A model generated the notes under the pieces. That model did no database searches and had not been told where the DNA came from. It worked only from the letters and a program-made list of their open reading frames with translations. A program made the position numbers and the translations under genes. 64,000 bases of DNA, from positions 248,001 through 312,000 of the forward strand of contig NZ_BDAV01000006.1 of assembly GCF_001612635.1 (NCBI RefSeq), given 5' to 3'. Below, piece after piece: positions 1-7,625 of the stretch; the stretch's first letter is position 1; each line of letters starts with the position of its first letter. This stretch comes from Nocardia africana NBRC 100379 (GTDB lineage: Bacteria > Actinomycetota > Actinomycetes > Mycobacteriales > Mycobacteriaceae).

Positions 1-1
1 C

Positions 2-55
2 GCGACCGTGAGCGAGCAGGACGAAACATTCGTCCACCTCGTACCGAAGAAATAA
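2..55 (+). CDS. C-terminal tail of an upstream gene, possibly fabD
   Basis: An open frame enters from the left edge and ends at a TAA at 53-55, giving a tail ending in ...TFVHLVPKK. In mycobacteria the gene upstream of acpM is fabD, the malonyl-CoA:ACP transacylase, so this could be its last codons, but 17 residues are too few to recognise the family. The spacing to acpM (53 bp) is compatible with an operon. Confidence 0.3.
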   Translation, partial: ATVSEQDETFVHLVPKK

Positions 56-108
56 TCGGACCTCCGATTCACGTCGGACCAACGAAAGAACAAGAAGGGA
101 GCCACCAA

Positions 109-408
109 GTGGCCGCTCTGACCCAGGAACAGATCGTCGAAGAGCTCGGCAAGATCATCGAAGAGGTGACCGGCATCGAGCCCTCCGAGGTGACGATCGA
201 GAAGTCTTTCGTCGATGACCTGGACATCGACTCGCTGTCGATGGTCGAGATCGCCGTGCAGACCGAGGACAAGTACGGCGTGAAGATCCCCGACGAGGAT
301 CTCGCCAGCCTCAAGACCGTGGGTGACGCCGTCTCCTACATCCAGAAGCTCGAGGCCGAGAACTCCGACGCGGCCGCCGAGCTCAAGGCCAAGTTCGACG
401 CCCAGTAA
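109..408 (+). CDS. acpM: Meromycolate extension acyl carrier protein AcpM
   Basis: This 99-residue acidic protein is the acyl carrier protein that holds the growing meromycolate chain for the FAS-II system in the cytoplasm. The phosphopantetheine attachment motif DSL is present with the serine at residue 42, in the sequence [11 protein letters not shown], followed by the typical helix III region. It starts with GTG behind an AAGGGAG ribosome site. It is somewhat shorter than the M. tuberculosis AcpM, lacking part of that protein's C-terminal extension, and ends in a charged tail. The gene is followed after 10 bp by kasA, so the two are almost certainly co-transcribed. The family assignment is secure; the specific mycolate role is inferred from the kasA-accD6 context. 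Confidence 0.93.
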   Translation: MAALTQEQIVEELGKIIEEVTGIEPSEVTIEKSFVDDLDIDSLSMVEIAVQTEDKYGVKIPDEDLASLKTVGDAVSYIQKLEAENSDAAAELKAKFDAQ

Positions 409-418
409 GGCCGACACC

Positions 419-1669
419 GTGACCACTCCTTCCACTTTGAACGGGAACTTCCCGAACGTCGTCGTCACCAGCCTGGCGGCGACCACGTCGATCGCGGGTG
501 ACGTCGATGCGACGTGGAAGGGACTCCTCAACGGCGAGAGCGGCATCGACGTTCTCGAGGATTCCTTCATCGAGGAATACGACCTCCCGGTTCGCATCGG
601 CGGCCACCTGAAGGTTTCGCCCGACACCCTGCTCAGCCGAGTCGAGATCCGCCGCATGGCCTATGTCGAGCGGCTGGCGATGGTGCTGGGGCGCGAGGTG
701 TGGAAGAACGCCGGCAGCCCCGAGGTCGACCCCGAGCGCCTGGCCGTGTCGATCGGCACCGGTCTCGGCGGCGGCGACGCGCTCATCGACTCGGTGGACA
801 AGCTGAAGAACGGCGGCTACCGCAAGATCTCGCCGCTGGCCGTTCAGATGGTCATGCCGAACGGGCCGTCCGCTGTCGTGGGCCTCGAACTGGGGGCCAA
901 GGCGGGAGTGGTCACCCCGGTCTCGGCATGTTCGTCGGGATCCGAGGGCATCGCCAACGCGTGGCGGATGATCGTCATGGGCGACGCCGACATGGTCGTC
1001 ACCGGCGGTGTCGAGGGCTACATCTCCGACGTGCCGATCGCCGCGTTCTCCATGATGCGCGCGATGAGCACCCGCAACGACGACCCCAAGGGCGCGTCGC
1101 GGCCGTTCGACAAGGATCGTGACGGCTTCGTCTTCGGCGAGGCCGGTGCACTGATGGTCGTCGAGACCGAAGAGCACGCCAAGGCGCGCGGGGCCACCAT
1201 CCACGCTCGCCTGCTCGGTGCCGGCATCACCTCCGACGGCTTCCACCTGGTCGCCCCGGATCCCACGGGTGCCGGTGCGGCGCGCGCCATGGAGCGCGCC
1301 ATGCAGACCGCCGGACTGTCGAAGTCCGACATCACACACATCAACGCGCACGCGACCGCCACCCCGATCGGGGACACCGCGGAAGCGAACGCGATCCACA
1401 AGGCCGTCGGCAAGCACGCCTCGGTCTACGCGCCCAAGTCCGCCCTGGGCCACTCGATCGGCGCTGTGGGCGCCCTCGAGTCGGTGCTCACAGTGCTCAG
1501 CATTCGCGACGGCATCGTTCCGCCCACGCTGAACCTGGAGAACCAGGACCCGGAGATCGACCTGGATGTCGTGCACGGTGAGGCCCGTCGCCAGGACATC
1601 GAGTACGCGATCAACAACTCGTTCGGTTTCGGCGGCCACAACGTGGCGCTCGCCTTCGGACGGTACTGA
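419..1669 (+). CDS. kasA: Beta-ketoacyl-ACP synthase KasA (FAS-II, mycolate chain elongation)
   Basis: This 416-residue protein is a KAS I/II condensing enzyme that extends AcpM-bound acyl chains with malonyl units. The catalytic cysteine falls at residue 171 in [10 protein letters not shown], and His311 (NAHATATP), Lys340 and His345 (GHSIGAVGA) fall at the same residue numbers as in M. tuberculosis KasA. The GTG start at 419 lies 10 bp after the acpM stop; an upstream in-frame extension would overlap acpM and has no homology to the family. M. tuberculosis has kasA and kasB in tandem, whereas only one synthase is present here, directly followed by a hairpin and accD6. The enzyme class is the target of thiolactomycin-type inhibitors. 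Confidence 0.93.
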   Translation: MTTPSTLNGNFPNVVVTSLAATTSIAGDVDATWKGLLNGESGIDVLEDSFIEEYDLPVRIGGHLKVSPDTLLSRVEIRRMAYVERLAMVLGREVWKNAGSPEVDPERLAVSIGTGLGGGDALIDSVDKLKNGGYRKISPLAVQMVMPNGPSAVVGLELGAKAGVVTPVSACSSGSEGIANAWRMIVMGDADMVVTGGVEGYISDVPIAAFSMMRAMSTRNDDPKGASRPFDKDRDGFVFGEAGALMVVETEEHAKARGATIHARLLGAGITSDGFHLVAPDPTGAGAARAMERAMQTAGLSKSDITHINAHATATPIGDTAEANAIHKAVGKHASVYAPKSALGHSIGAVGALESVLTVLSIRDGIVPPTLNLENQDPEIDLDVVHGEARRQDIEYAINNSFGFGGHNVALAFGRY

Positions 1670-1708
1670 TCCGACTCGTCGACAACGTCTGTCGACAACT
1701 TCAGCGAA

Positions 1709-1762
1709 CCCGGTGGGGCTTTTCGGCCAAGGCAGATCCCCTCGTCGAAAAGCCCCACCGGG
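1709..1762 (+). terminator. Strong hairpin between kasA and accD6
   Basis: Arms CCCGGTGGGGCTTTTCG (1709-1725) and CGAAAAGCCCCACCGGG (1746-1762) are perfectly complementary over 17 bases with a 20-base loop, followed by ATTTTCAT. It looks like an intrinsic terminator or attenuator placed after kasA, implying that accD6 has its own promoter or depends on read-through. Confidence 0.75.
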
Positions 1763-1819
1763 ATTTTCATCTTCGCAGCCGCGTCAGCGACTCCACATTT
1801 CCCTCGAGGAGAGACCGCG

Positions 1820-3265
1820 ATGACCATCATGGCCCCCGCGCAGGCGGATGCCACGACCGATCCCCGTGATCCGCTGGGTCGGTTGCAGCGCTTCTTCGAT
1901 CCCGGCACCGTTCTTCCGCTCCACCCGCGCGACAAGTCCGGCGTGCTGGCCGCCATCGGCGAGGTCGACGGCGTGCGCACCGTCGCGTACTGCTCCGACG
2001 CCACCGTGATGGGCGGCGCCATGGGTGTCGACGGGTGCAAGCACATCGTGGACGCGATCGACACCGCCATCGATTCCCGGATCCCCGTCGTCGGCATCTG
2101 GCATTCGGGCGGTGCGCGCCTGGCCGAGGGTGTCGAGGCACTGCACGCGGTGGGCACCGTCTTCGAGGCCATGGTGCGCGCCTCGGGCCTGGTCCCCCAG
2201 ATCTCGATCGTGGTCGGCTTCGCCGCCGGCGGCGCCGCGTACGGCCCCGCCCTGACCGACGTGGTGATCATGGCCCCCGAGGGCCGCGTCTTCGTCACGG
2301 GCCCGGATGTCGTCAAGTCGGTCACCGGCGAGAACGTCGACATGGCCACCCTCGGTGGTCCCGAGACCCACGGCAAGAAGTCCGGGGTGTGCCACATCGT
2401 CGCCGACGACGAGAACGACGCGATGCACCGCGGCCGCCGCCTGGTCTCGATGTTCGCCGAGCAGGGCGAATTCGACCTGTCCGCCGCCGCCCACGGCGAT
2501 GTGGACCTCAAGGCGATGCTGCCGGAGTCGGCCAAGCGCGCCTACGACGTCAAGCCGGTCGTGCGCGAGTTGCTCGACAAGATCCCCTCGCCGGACGGCA
2601 ACGACGAATCCTCCTTCGAGGAGCTGCAGGGCGGTTACGCCCGCAGCATCGTCACCGGCCTGGGCCGCCTCGGTGGTCGCACGGTCGGCGTGCTCGCCAA
2701 CAATCCGCTGCGCATGGGCGGCTGCCTCACCAGCGAATCCGCCGAGAAGGCAGCGCGTTTCGTGCGCCTGTGCAACTCCTTCGGCATTCCGCTGGTCGTG
2801 ATCACCGACGTGCCCGGCTACCTGCCCGGTGTCGGCATGGAGTGGGAGGGCGTGGTGCGCCGCGGCGCGAAGCTGCTGCACGCCTTCGCCGAGGCCCGCG
2901 TCCCGCGCGTCACGCTGGTGACCCGGAAGATCTACGGCGGCGCCTACATCGCGATGAACGCCCGCTCGCTGGGCGCCACCGCCGTGTACGCCTGGCCGGA
3001 GTCCGAGGTCGCCGTGATGGGCGCCAAGGCCGCTGTCGGCATCCTGCACAAGAAGGCGATCGCCAAGGCGCCCGAGGAGGAGCGTGAGGCTCTGATCGAG
3101 CGCCTCACCGCCGAGCACGAGACCATCGCCGGCGGTGTCGGGCGGGCCCTGTCCATCGGCGTCGTGGACGAGGTCATCGACCCCGCCAAGACCCGGTCCA
3201 CCATTGCCGCCGCGCTGGCCTCCGCCCCGGCCAAAGCCAGCCACAACAAGAACATCCCGCTGTAA
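1820..3265 (+). CDS. accD6: Acetyl/propionyl-CoA carboxylase beta subunit AccD6
   Basis: A 481-residue carboxyltransferase subunit that moves the carboxyl group from biotin to acetyl-CoA, supplying malonyl-CoA for FAS-I and FAS-II. The crotonase-like halves are visible: an N-terminal half with GGAMGVDGCKHIVDAID and HSGGARLAEGVEAL, and a C-terminal half with CNSFGIPLVVITDVPGYLPG and RKIYGGAYIAMN. Length matches AccD6 of mycobacteria (about 470-480). The ATG at 1820 follows a GAGGAGAG ribosome site. Its position after acpM-kasA is the conserved mycolate locus order and is the main reason for choosing AccD6 over other AccD paralogues. It needs a biotinylated alpha subunit (AccA3-type) encoded elsewhere. 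Confidence 0.92.
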   Translation: MTIMAPAQADATTDPRDPLGRLQRFFDPGTVLPLHPRDKSGVLAAIGEVDGVRTVAYCSDATVMGGAMGVDGCKHIVDAIDTAIDSRIPVVGIWHSGGARLAEGVEALHAVGTVFEAMVRASGLVPQISIVVGFAAGGAAYGPALTDVVIMAPEGRVFVTGPDVVKSVTGENVDMATLGGPETHGKKSGVCHIVADDENDAMHRGRRLVSMFAEQGEFDLSAAAHGDVDLKAMLPESAKRAYDVKPVVRELLDKIPSPDGNDESSFEELQGGYARSIVTGLGRLGGRTVGVLANNPLRMGGCLTSESAEKAARFVRLCNSFGIPLVVITDVPGYLPGVGMEWEGVVRRGAKLLHAFAEARVPRVTLVTRKIYGGAYIAMNARSLGATAVYAWPESEVAVMGAKAAVGILHKKAIAKAPEEEREALIERLTAEHETIAGGVGRALSIGVVDEVIDPAKTRSTIAAALASAPAKASHNKNIPL

Positions 3266-3286
3266 AGCCTTCGGCGCCAACGCATT

Positions 3287-3317
3287 ACGGGTGGTCTCCG
3301 CTTCGGAGACCACCCGT
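3287..3317. terminator. Bidirectional terminator between accD6 and the DUF3145 gene
   Basis: ACGGGTGGTCTCCG and CGGAGACCACCCGT form a perfect 14-bp stem with a three-base loop, followed by TGTGTTT. It lies in the 78-bp gap between convergent genes and probably serves both. Confidence 0.85.
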
Positions 3318-3343
3318 TGTGTTTCTCCAGGCCGACGCGAGAG

Positions 3344-3871
3344 TCAGCCGACGTCGCGGCGGAGCCAGGTGACCTCGGCGCCCTCGCCGCCGGTGCGGAA
3401 GGGTTCGAGTTCGTCGTCCCAGGCGGTGCCCAGGGCGCGATCGATGTCGGCGGAGATATCGCCGTGGCGGCCGCGGGCCCGGGCGGAGCGCACGATTTCC
3501 CGCAACCGCATCTCGCCGACCATGACGTCGCCGTTGGCGCTCATCGCGCCGGTCCACAATCCGAGGCCGGGCACGAAACTGTAGCGTTCACCGTCGACCC
3601 CTTCGGAGGGATCCTCGGTGACCTCGAAGCGCAGCACCGGCCAATCTCGCAACGCCTGGGCAATTCGCCCCGCGGTACCGACCGGGCCCACCCAGTCGGT
3701 GGTTGCGCGCAGTTGTCCCGCGGCGGCCGGCTGGGCGGTCCAGCGCAGTGACGCAGGTGATTTCAGAGTGGAGGAAAGGGTCCATTCGATGTGCGGGCAC
3801 AGCGCGGCCGGTGACGCGTGGATGTACACCACACCACACGTCACATCCGCGAACTGATCAGATGCGCGCAC
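3344..3871 (-). CDS. DUF3145 family protein
   Basis: A 175-residue protein with the DUF3145 signature near its N-terminus (CGVVYIHASPAALCPHIEW) and the conserved WPVLRFEVTEDPSEGVDGER segment. DUF3145 proteins are widespread in actinobacteria and have no established function. The start is set at the GTG at 3871 because GGAGG lies seven bases upstream and family members begin a few residues before the CGVVY block; a start 14 codons further upstream (3913) lacks such support. No signal peptide or membrane segment is visible. The gene converges on accD6 across a shared terminator. Confidence 0.88.
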   Translation of the reverse strand: MRASDQFADVTCGVVYIHASPAALCPHIEWTLSSTLKSPASLRWTAQPAAAGQLRATTDWVGPVGTAGRIAQALRDWPVLRFEVTEDPSEGVDGERYSFVPGLGLWTGAMSANGDVMVGEMRLREIVRSARARGRHGDISADIDRALGTAWDDELEPFRTGGEGAEVTWLRRDVG

Positions 3872-3967
3872 CTGTACACCTCCAGCCTCGACGTCGGACG
3901 TCTTCCCCAACATCCCGTCGAGCCCAGGCGTTGCCCGAGTTTACTGGAGTGCCCGATGTTACGGCTG

Positions 3968-4834
3968 TTACTTTTCGGCCGTGTCGCGAATCTGCTGGAT
4001 ATCGGCGATGACCGCGTCGCTGAGCGTCGGCCACACCGCTCGGGCCCAATCGCCGAAATTCTCGTCGCTCAATGCCACACACGCCACCCCGATCTCCGGA
4101 TCCACCCACAGGAAGGTGCCGGACTGCCCGAAATGCCCGTAGGTTCGCGGCGAGTTGGCTCCCCCCGTCCAATGCGGAGTCTTGTGGTCGCGGATCTCGA
4201 ATCCCAGACCCCAATCATTGGGGCGCTGCGATCCGTATCCGGGAAGGACTCCGCCGACGCCCGGAAATTGCACGGAGGTCGCCTCGGCGAGCATGTCACC
4301 GGATATCAAGATCGGGTTCAGCAATTCTCCGGCGAAACGCAGGAGATCGTTCACCGTGGATCGTCCGGCGTGCCCGGCGGATCCGGCCAGCACCGAGGAT
4401 TTCATTCCGAGTGGCTCGAATACCGCCTGGCGCAGATATTCCGGAAATTCGATTCCGGTCTCGCGCGTGAGGAACTCGGCGAGCACCTCGAATCCGGCGC
4501 TGGAATAGATGCGCCGCTGCCCGGGCTCGGCCATGATCACCGTGGTGTCGAAGGCCAGTCCGGCCGTATGCGCCAGCAGGTGCCGCACGGTCGAGCCGGG
4601 CGGGCCCGCGGGCTGGTCCAGTTCGATCGCGCCTTCTTCGACCGCCACCAGAACCGCATAGGCGGCAAGGGGTTTGGTCACGGACGCGAGGGCGAACACC
4701 CGATCGAGGTCTCCCTCGGTGCCGGCCACGCCGTGTGCGTCGACGACACCCGCGGCCGCATGCCGGACGGGCCAGTCGCGAATCTGTTCCAGTGCTCGCA
4801 CGGCATCGAGCCTACGAGAAGGCTCCGGCCCCAC
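3968..4834 (-). CDS. Beta-lactamase-family serine hydrolase
   Basis: A 288-residue member of the penicillin-binding-protein/class C beta-lactamase fold. The nucleophile motif SxxK is seen as ASVTKPLAAYA, the YxN-like motif as IYSSAGFEVL, and the third motif region as GHFGQSGTFLWVDP. Such enzymes are usually esterases or D-amino acid peptidases rather than true beta-lactamases, and the substrate cannot be read from sequence. No signal peptide is visible, suggesting a cytoplasmic enzyme. It starts 18 bp after the MerR gene on the same strand, so the two are probably one operon. The GTG start at 4834 lacks a strong ribosome site and could be a few codons further in. Confidence 0.85.
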   Translation of the reverse strand: MGPEPSRRLDAVRALEQIRDWPVRHAAAGVVDAHGVAGTEGDLDRVFALASVTKPLAAYAVLVAVEEGAIELDQPAGPPGSTVRHLLAHTAGLAFDTTVIMAEPGQRRIYSSAGFEVLAEFLTRETGIEFPEYLRQAVFEPLGMKSSVLAGSAGHAGRSTVNDLLRFAGELLNPILISGDMLAEATSVQFPGVGGVLPGYGSQRPNDWGLGFEIRDHKTPHWTGGANSPRTYGHFGQSGTFLWVDPEIGVACVALSDENFGDWARAVWPTLSDAVIADIQQIRDTAEK

Positions 4835-4852
4835 CGGCCGGGGGGAGGGCGG

Positions 4853-5224
4853 CTACGCCGGGCCGTCGCTGCGATAGGGCGCGGCCACCAGTTGCTCGTC
4901 CTGACGAGCGAGCAGCGTGCGGCGCCGGGTCAGCTCGGCGATCCGCGCGTCGAGGTGAGACAGGCCCTCGCGCACGATCTTTCGGGTGTGATCGCAGTGC
5001 TGTAAACCCGTGTCCGTCGCACACGGCAGCAGCTCGCGGATGGCACTGGTCGGCAGGCCGGCGGCGAGCAACTCGCGAATGCGGTGCACCCGCTGCGGTG
5101 CGTCGTCGGCGTAGACGCGGTAACCGTTGCCGTCGCGGTGGGCGCTCAGCAGCCCCTGTTCCTCGTAGTAGCGCAGCAGGCGGGCGCTGACGCCGGTGGT
5201 GTTCGCCAGTTCGCCGATCAGCAC
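4853..5224 (-). CDS. MerR-family transcriptional regulator
   Basis: A 123-residue protein with the winged-helix DNA-binding domain at the N-terminus (MLIGELANTTGVSARLLRYY, then GYRVYADDAPQRV) and a C-terminal antiparallel coiled-coil helix for dimerisation. The short effector region contains CATDTGLQHCDH but no clear metal-binding cysteine array, so the ligand is unknown. It starts with GTG only 11 bp from a perfect MerR-type operator and is divergent from an alpha/beta hydrolase gene; both facts predict that it controls that gene and itself. Confidence 0.9.
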   Translation of the reverse strand: MLIGELANTTGVSARLLRYYEEQGLLSAHRDGNGYRVYADDAPQRVHRIRELLAAGLPTSAIRELLPCATDTGLQHCDHTRKIVREGLSHLDARIAELTRRRTLLARQDEQLVAAPYRSDGPA

Positions 5225-5235
5225 CGCGCCCTCCC

Positions 5236-5265
5236 GGGCTTGACCTTCACACTCATGTCAAGCCC
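5236..5265. promoter_or_regulatory. MerR-type operator/promoter between MerR gene and hydrolase
   Basis: GGGCTTGAC (5236-5244) and GTCAAGCCC (5257-5265) form a perfect 9-bp dyad with 12 bases between. A -35-like TTGACC (5240-5245) sits in the left arm, and the -10-like TAACGT (5266-5271) follows with an overlong 20-bp spacer, the hallmark of MerR-activated promoters. Transcription would start close to the hydrolase ATG at 5279, giving a leaderless mRNA. Confidence 0.8.
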
Positions 5266-5278
5266 TAACGTCGCCGCC

Positions 5279-6052
5279 ATGACGAACATTTCACTGTCCA
5301 CATCGGTTGCCGGTAGTGGTCCCGCGGTCGTTCTGGCGCACGGCGCGGGCGGCGGCATCGAGGCCAATTTCGGCTCCCTGATCCCGTTGCTCGCCGAGCG
5401 GCACACCGTGATCGGTTCCGACTATCCGGCCGACGACACCGTACTGACCCTCGACGGCCTGGCCGACGCACTGGTCGAGGAGGCCGTATCGGCGGGCGCC
5501 GAGCGATTCCCGATCATCGGCTTCTCGCTGGGCACAGCGGTGGCGGTACGCGCCGCCGTGCGGCATCCCGATCGGGTCACCGGCCTGGTACTCGCGGCCG
5601 GACTGGCCCGGGCCGACCATCGGGCCCGGCTGGTGCTGGATCTGTGGCGCGGCGCGCTCGCCGCACGCGACCACGACGCGTTCGCGCGGGTGGTGCTGTT
5701 GTCCGGATACAGCGCCGCCTTCACCAATTCCCTGCCGGACGAGGTGTATTCGCAGTATCTGGCCCGGATCGCGGCCCACGTTCCGGGCGGGGCGGCGGCG
5801 CAGGCGGATCTGGTCGCCCGGGTGGACACCCGCGCCGACCTGCCCCGGGTCGCGGTGCCGACGCGGGTCATCGCCGCCACCGCGGATCTGCTGGTCGATC
5901 CCGACAATTCGCGCGAGCTCGCGGCGGCGATTCCGGGCGCCGAATACGTCGAGGTGGCGGCCGGACACGTGCTGATGCACGAGGCGCCGGAGGCATGGCA
6001 TCGCGCCGTCCTCGACTACTTCGCCGACAGCTCCCGGACCCACGCCGCCTGA
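5279..6052 (+). CDS. Alpha/beta fold hydrolase
   Basis: A 257-residue hydrolase with the nucleophile elbow GFSLGTAVAV, the oxyanion-hole motif HGAGG near residue 20, an acid in the DLLVDPDNS region and the catalytic histidine in GHVLMHEAPEAWH. The fold class is clear but the substrate is not. The ATG at 5279 is chosen because the divergent MerR operator and promoter end only a few bases upstream, consistent with leaderless translation; a longer frame would run through the operator. It is likely induced by the neighbouring MerR protein. Confidence 0.87.
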   Translation: MTNISLSTSVAGSGPAVVLAHGAGGGIEANFGSLIPLLAERHTVIGSDYPADDTVLTLDGLADALVEEAVSAGAERFPIIGFSLGTAVAVRAAVRHPDRVTGLVLAAGLARADHRARLVLDLWRGALAARDHDAFARVVLLSGYSAAFTNSLPDEVYSQYLARIAAHVPGGAAAQADLVARVDTRADLPRVAVPTRVIAATADLLVDPDNSRELAAAIPGAEYVEVAAGHVLMHEAPEAWHRAVLDYFADSSRTHAA

Positions 6053-6117
6053 TCGGTTTCCGATCCGTGTGGACACCGTACGACTCCGCCGCGGTGACCG
6101 TTACCATCGGTTGCACT

Positions 6118-7308
6118 ATGGGCGAGGTTGCTGAGATACACGGTGAGGTGGCGACCGGTTTCGAGCCGGTCGCGGACGCGTTTCGGCGCAACTTCGCCCG
6201 GTTCGGCGAGATCGGGGCGGCCGTGGCCGTCTACGACGGGGACCGGCCGGTGGTGGATCTGTGGGCGGGGTTCCGCGATCGGCGCAGACAGCTGCCGTGG
6301 GAGCGCGACACCATGGTTCCGGTGTTCTCCTCGACGAAGGGGATGACGGCATTCGCCGTGGCGAGTGCCGTCTCGCGCGGAGTCCTCGACTACCAGGCCC
6401 CGGTCGCGCAGTACTGGCCGGAATTCGCCGCGCACGGTAAGGGATCGATCACCGTGCGGCAACTGCTCGACCACCGCGCCGGGCTGCCGGTGCTGGACCG
6501 GGTGGTGCGGCTGTCGGATATGGCCGACCAGGATCGACTCGCGGAGATCCTGGCCGACCAGAAACCTCTGTGGAGTCCGGGCACCCGGCAGGGCTACCAC
6601 CCGATCACCGCCGGGCTGTATCAGGGCGAACTGCTGCGCCGCGTCGATCCGCGGCACCGCACCCTGGGCCGCATCTTCGCCGAGGATTTCGCCGGCCCGC
6701 TCGAGCTGGACTTCTTCATCGGCCTGCCGGAGGAGCAATCCCTCGATCGCGTCGCCACGCTCTCGACCACCTCCGGTCTGGACGTGCTGCGATACGAGCG
6801 AGACGTGCCGCTGCGCATCGCGATTCAGATGTTCCTGCGGCGCGGACTGACCTATCGCGCCTTGAGCAGCCCCCGCACCGGCGCACCCGAACGTGCCACC
6901 CGCCGCGAATTCCTGGGTGTCGAGAGCCCGGCCGCGGGCGGGGTGGGCACGGCACGTTCGTTGGCGCGGGTCTACGGCGCGGCGGCGGGACGCACCGGCG
7001 AATTGCCCATCGCACCGGGCATTCTGGACCGGCTGGCCACCGCCGACACCGTCGACGACGTGCCCGCCGACGATCTGGTGCTGCTCACTCGCAGCCGCTA
7101 CCACCTGGGCTTCCGCAAATCCTGTGGCAGCTTCCGTTTCGGCAGTGACAAGCGCGCCTACGGCACCACCGGTTACGGGGGCTCGTTCGGATTCGCCGAT
7201 CCCGCAACCGGTTTGGGTTTCGGTTATGTGATGAACCGCCTCGGCACCGCCGTCCTCGACGATGTGCGCGCCCGTGCCGTGCGGGAGGCGCTACTCCGCT
7301 GCGGCTGA
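6118..7308 (+). CDS. Beta-lactamase-family serine hydrolase (EstB/lipase-like)
   Basis: A 396-residue serine hydrolase of the class C beta-lactamase fold. The SxxK nucleophile motif is SSTKGMTAFAV, the second motif region is QGYHPITAGLYQGELLRR and the third is GYGGSFGFADPATGLGFGYV near the C-terminus. This layout resembles mycobacterial LipL/EstB-type esterases, which act on lipids or short esters; the substrate is inferred only at class level. No signal peptide is seen. The ATG at 6118 is the first convincing start; the frame is open further upstream but overlaps the preceding hydrolase gene. It is separated from that gene by 65 bp and may be transcribed with it. Confidence 0.86.
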   Translation: MGEVAEIHGEVATGFEPVADAFRRNFARFGEIGAAVAVYDGDRPVVDLWAGFRDRRRQLPWERDTMVPVFSSTKGMTAFAVASAVSRGVLDYQAPVAQYWPEFAAHGKGSITVRQLLDHRAGLPVLDRVVRLSDMADQDRLAEILADQKPLWSPGTRQGYHPITAGLYQGELLRRVDPRHRTLGRIFAEDFAGPLELDFFIGLPEEQSLDRVATLSTTSGLDVLRYERDVPLRIAIQMFLRRGLTYRALSSPRTGAPERATRREFLGVESPAAGGVGTARSLARVYGAAAGRTGELPIAPGILDRLATADTVDDVPADDLVLLTRSRYHLGFRKSCGSFRFGSDKRAYGTTGYGGSFGFADPATGLGFGYVMNRLGTAVLDDVRARAVREALLRCG

Positions 7309-7442
7309 TCACGCCACCGCACCGGCTTACCACCACTGACGATGACCTCTTCCGTGCTGTCAACTCACTCGTTGCCGGCAGGTGACCGCGTGTGCGAGCG
7401 GATCGCACACGCTGTCCGAGCCGGACGGCTTGAAGAAAGCGC

Positions 7443-7535
7443 GGGATCGCCGAGGACGCGTTGATTCTGCTGTGCCTGTCCGGCCGCGGCGACAAGGACC
7501 TCGCCATCGTCGCCGACCTGCTCGACGCCGGCTGA
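7443..7535 (+). pseudogene. Remnant of the 3' end of a tryptophan synthase beta (trpB) gene
   Basis: The frame 7443-7535 reads GIAEDALILLCLSGRGDKD followed by LAIVADLLDAG and a stop. LSGRGDKD is the highly conserved C-terminal block of TrpB (usually VNLSGRGDKD). Upstream, a different frame reads LKKARD, matching the helix that precedes this block, which suggests a frameshift. Nothing of the remaining roughly 350 residues is recognisable, so this is a decayed fragment. It sits between a hydrolase and a phosphotransferase and near a chorismate-utilising enzyme. Confidence 0.55.
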
Positions 7536-7549
7536 CGCCGTGATCAAGG

Positions 7550-7613
7550 GGGATGAGCGGAAGCCCTACGTGGCGACGCAAGCTGCCGCCTCCGGGCCTC
7601 GTCCGCTCATCCC
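7550..7613. terminator. Inverted repeat downstream of the phosphotransferase gene
   Basis: GGGATGAGCGGA (7550-7561) and TCCGCTCATCCC (7602-7613) are perfectly complementary 12-base arms with a 40-base loop. It ends 12 bp before the stop of the leftward phosphotransferase gene and probably helps end transcription there. Confidence 0.5.
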
Positions 7614-7625
7614 GCGCCCTCCGGC

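Noticed and set aside
383..1639. A 418-codon open frame on the minus strand antisense to kasA
   Set aside because: It has the Arg/Gly/Val-rich composition of a GC-rich antisense shadow, no ribosome site, and lies fully under a well-supported gene. Similar long antisense frames (for example 1784-3313 and 38009-40744) were dropped for the same reason.
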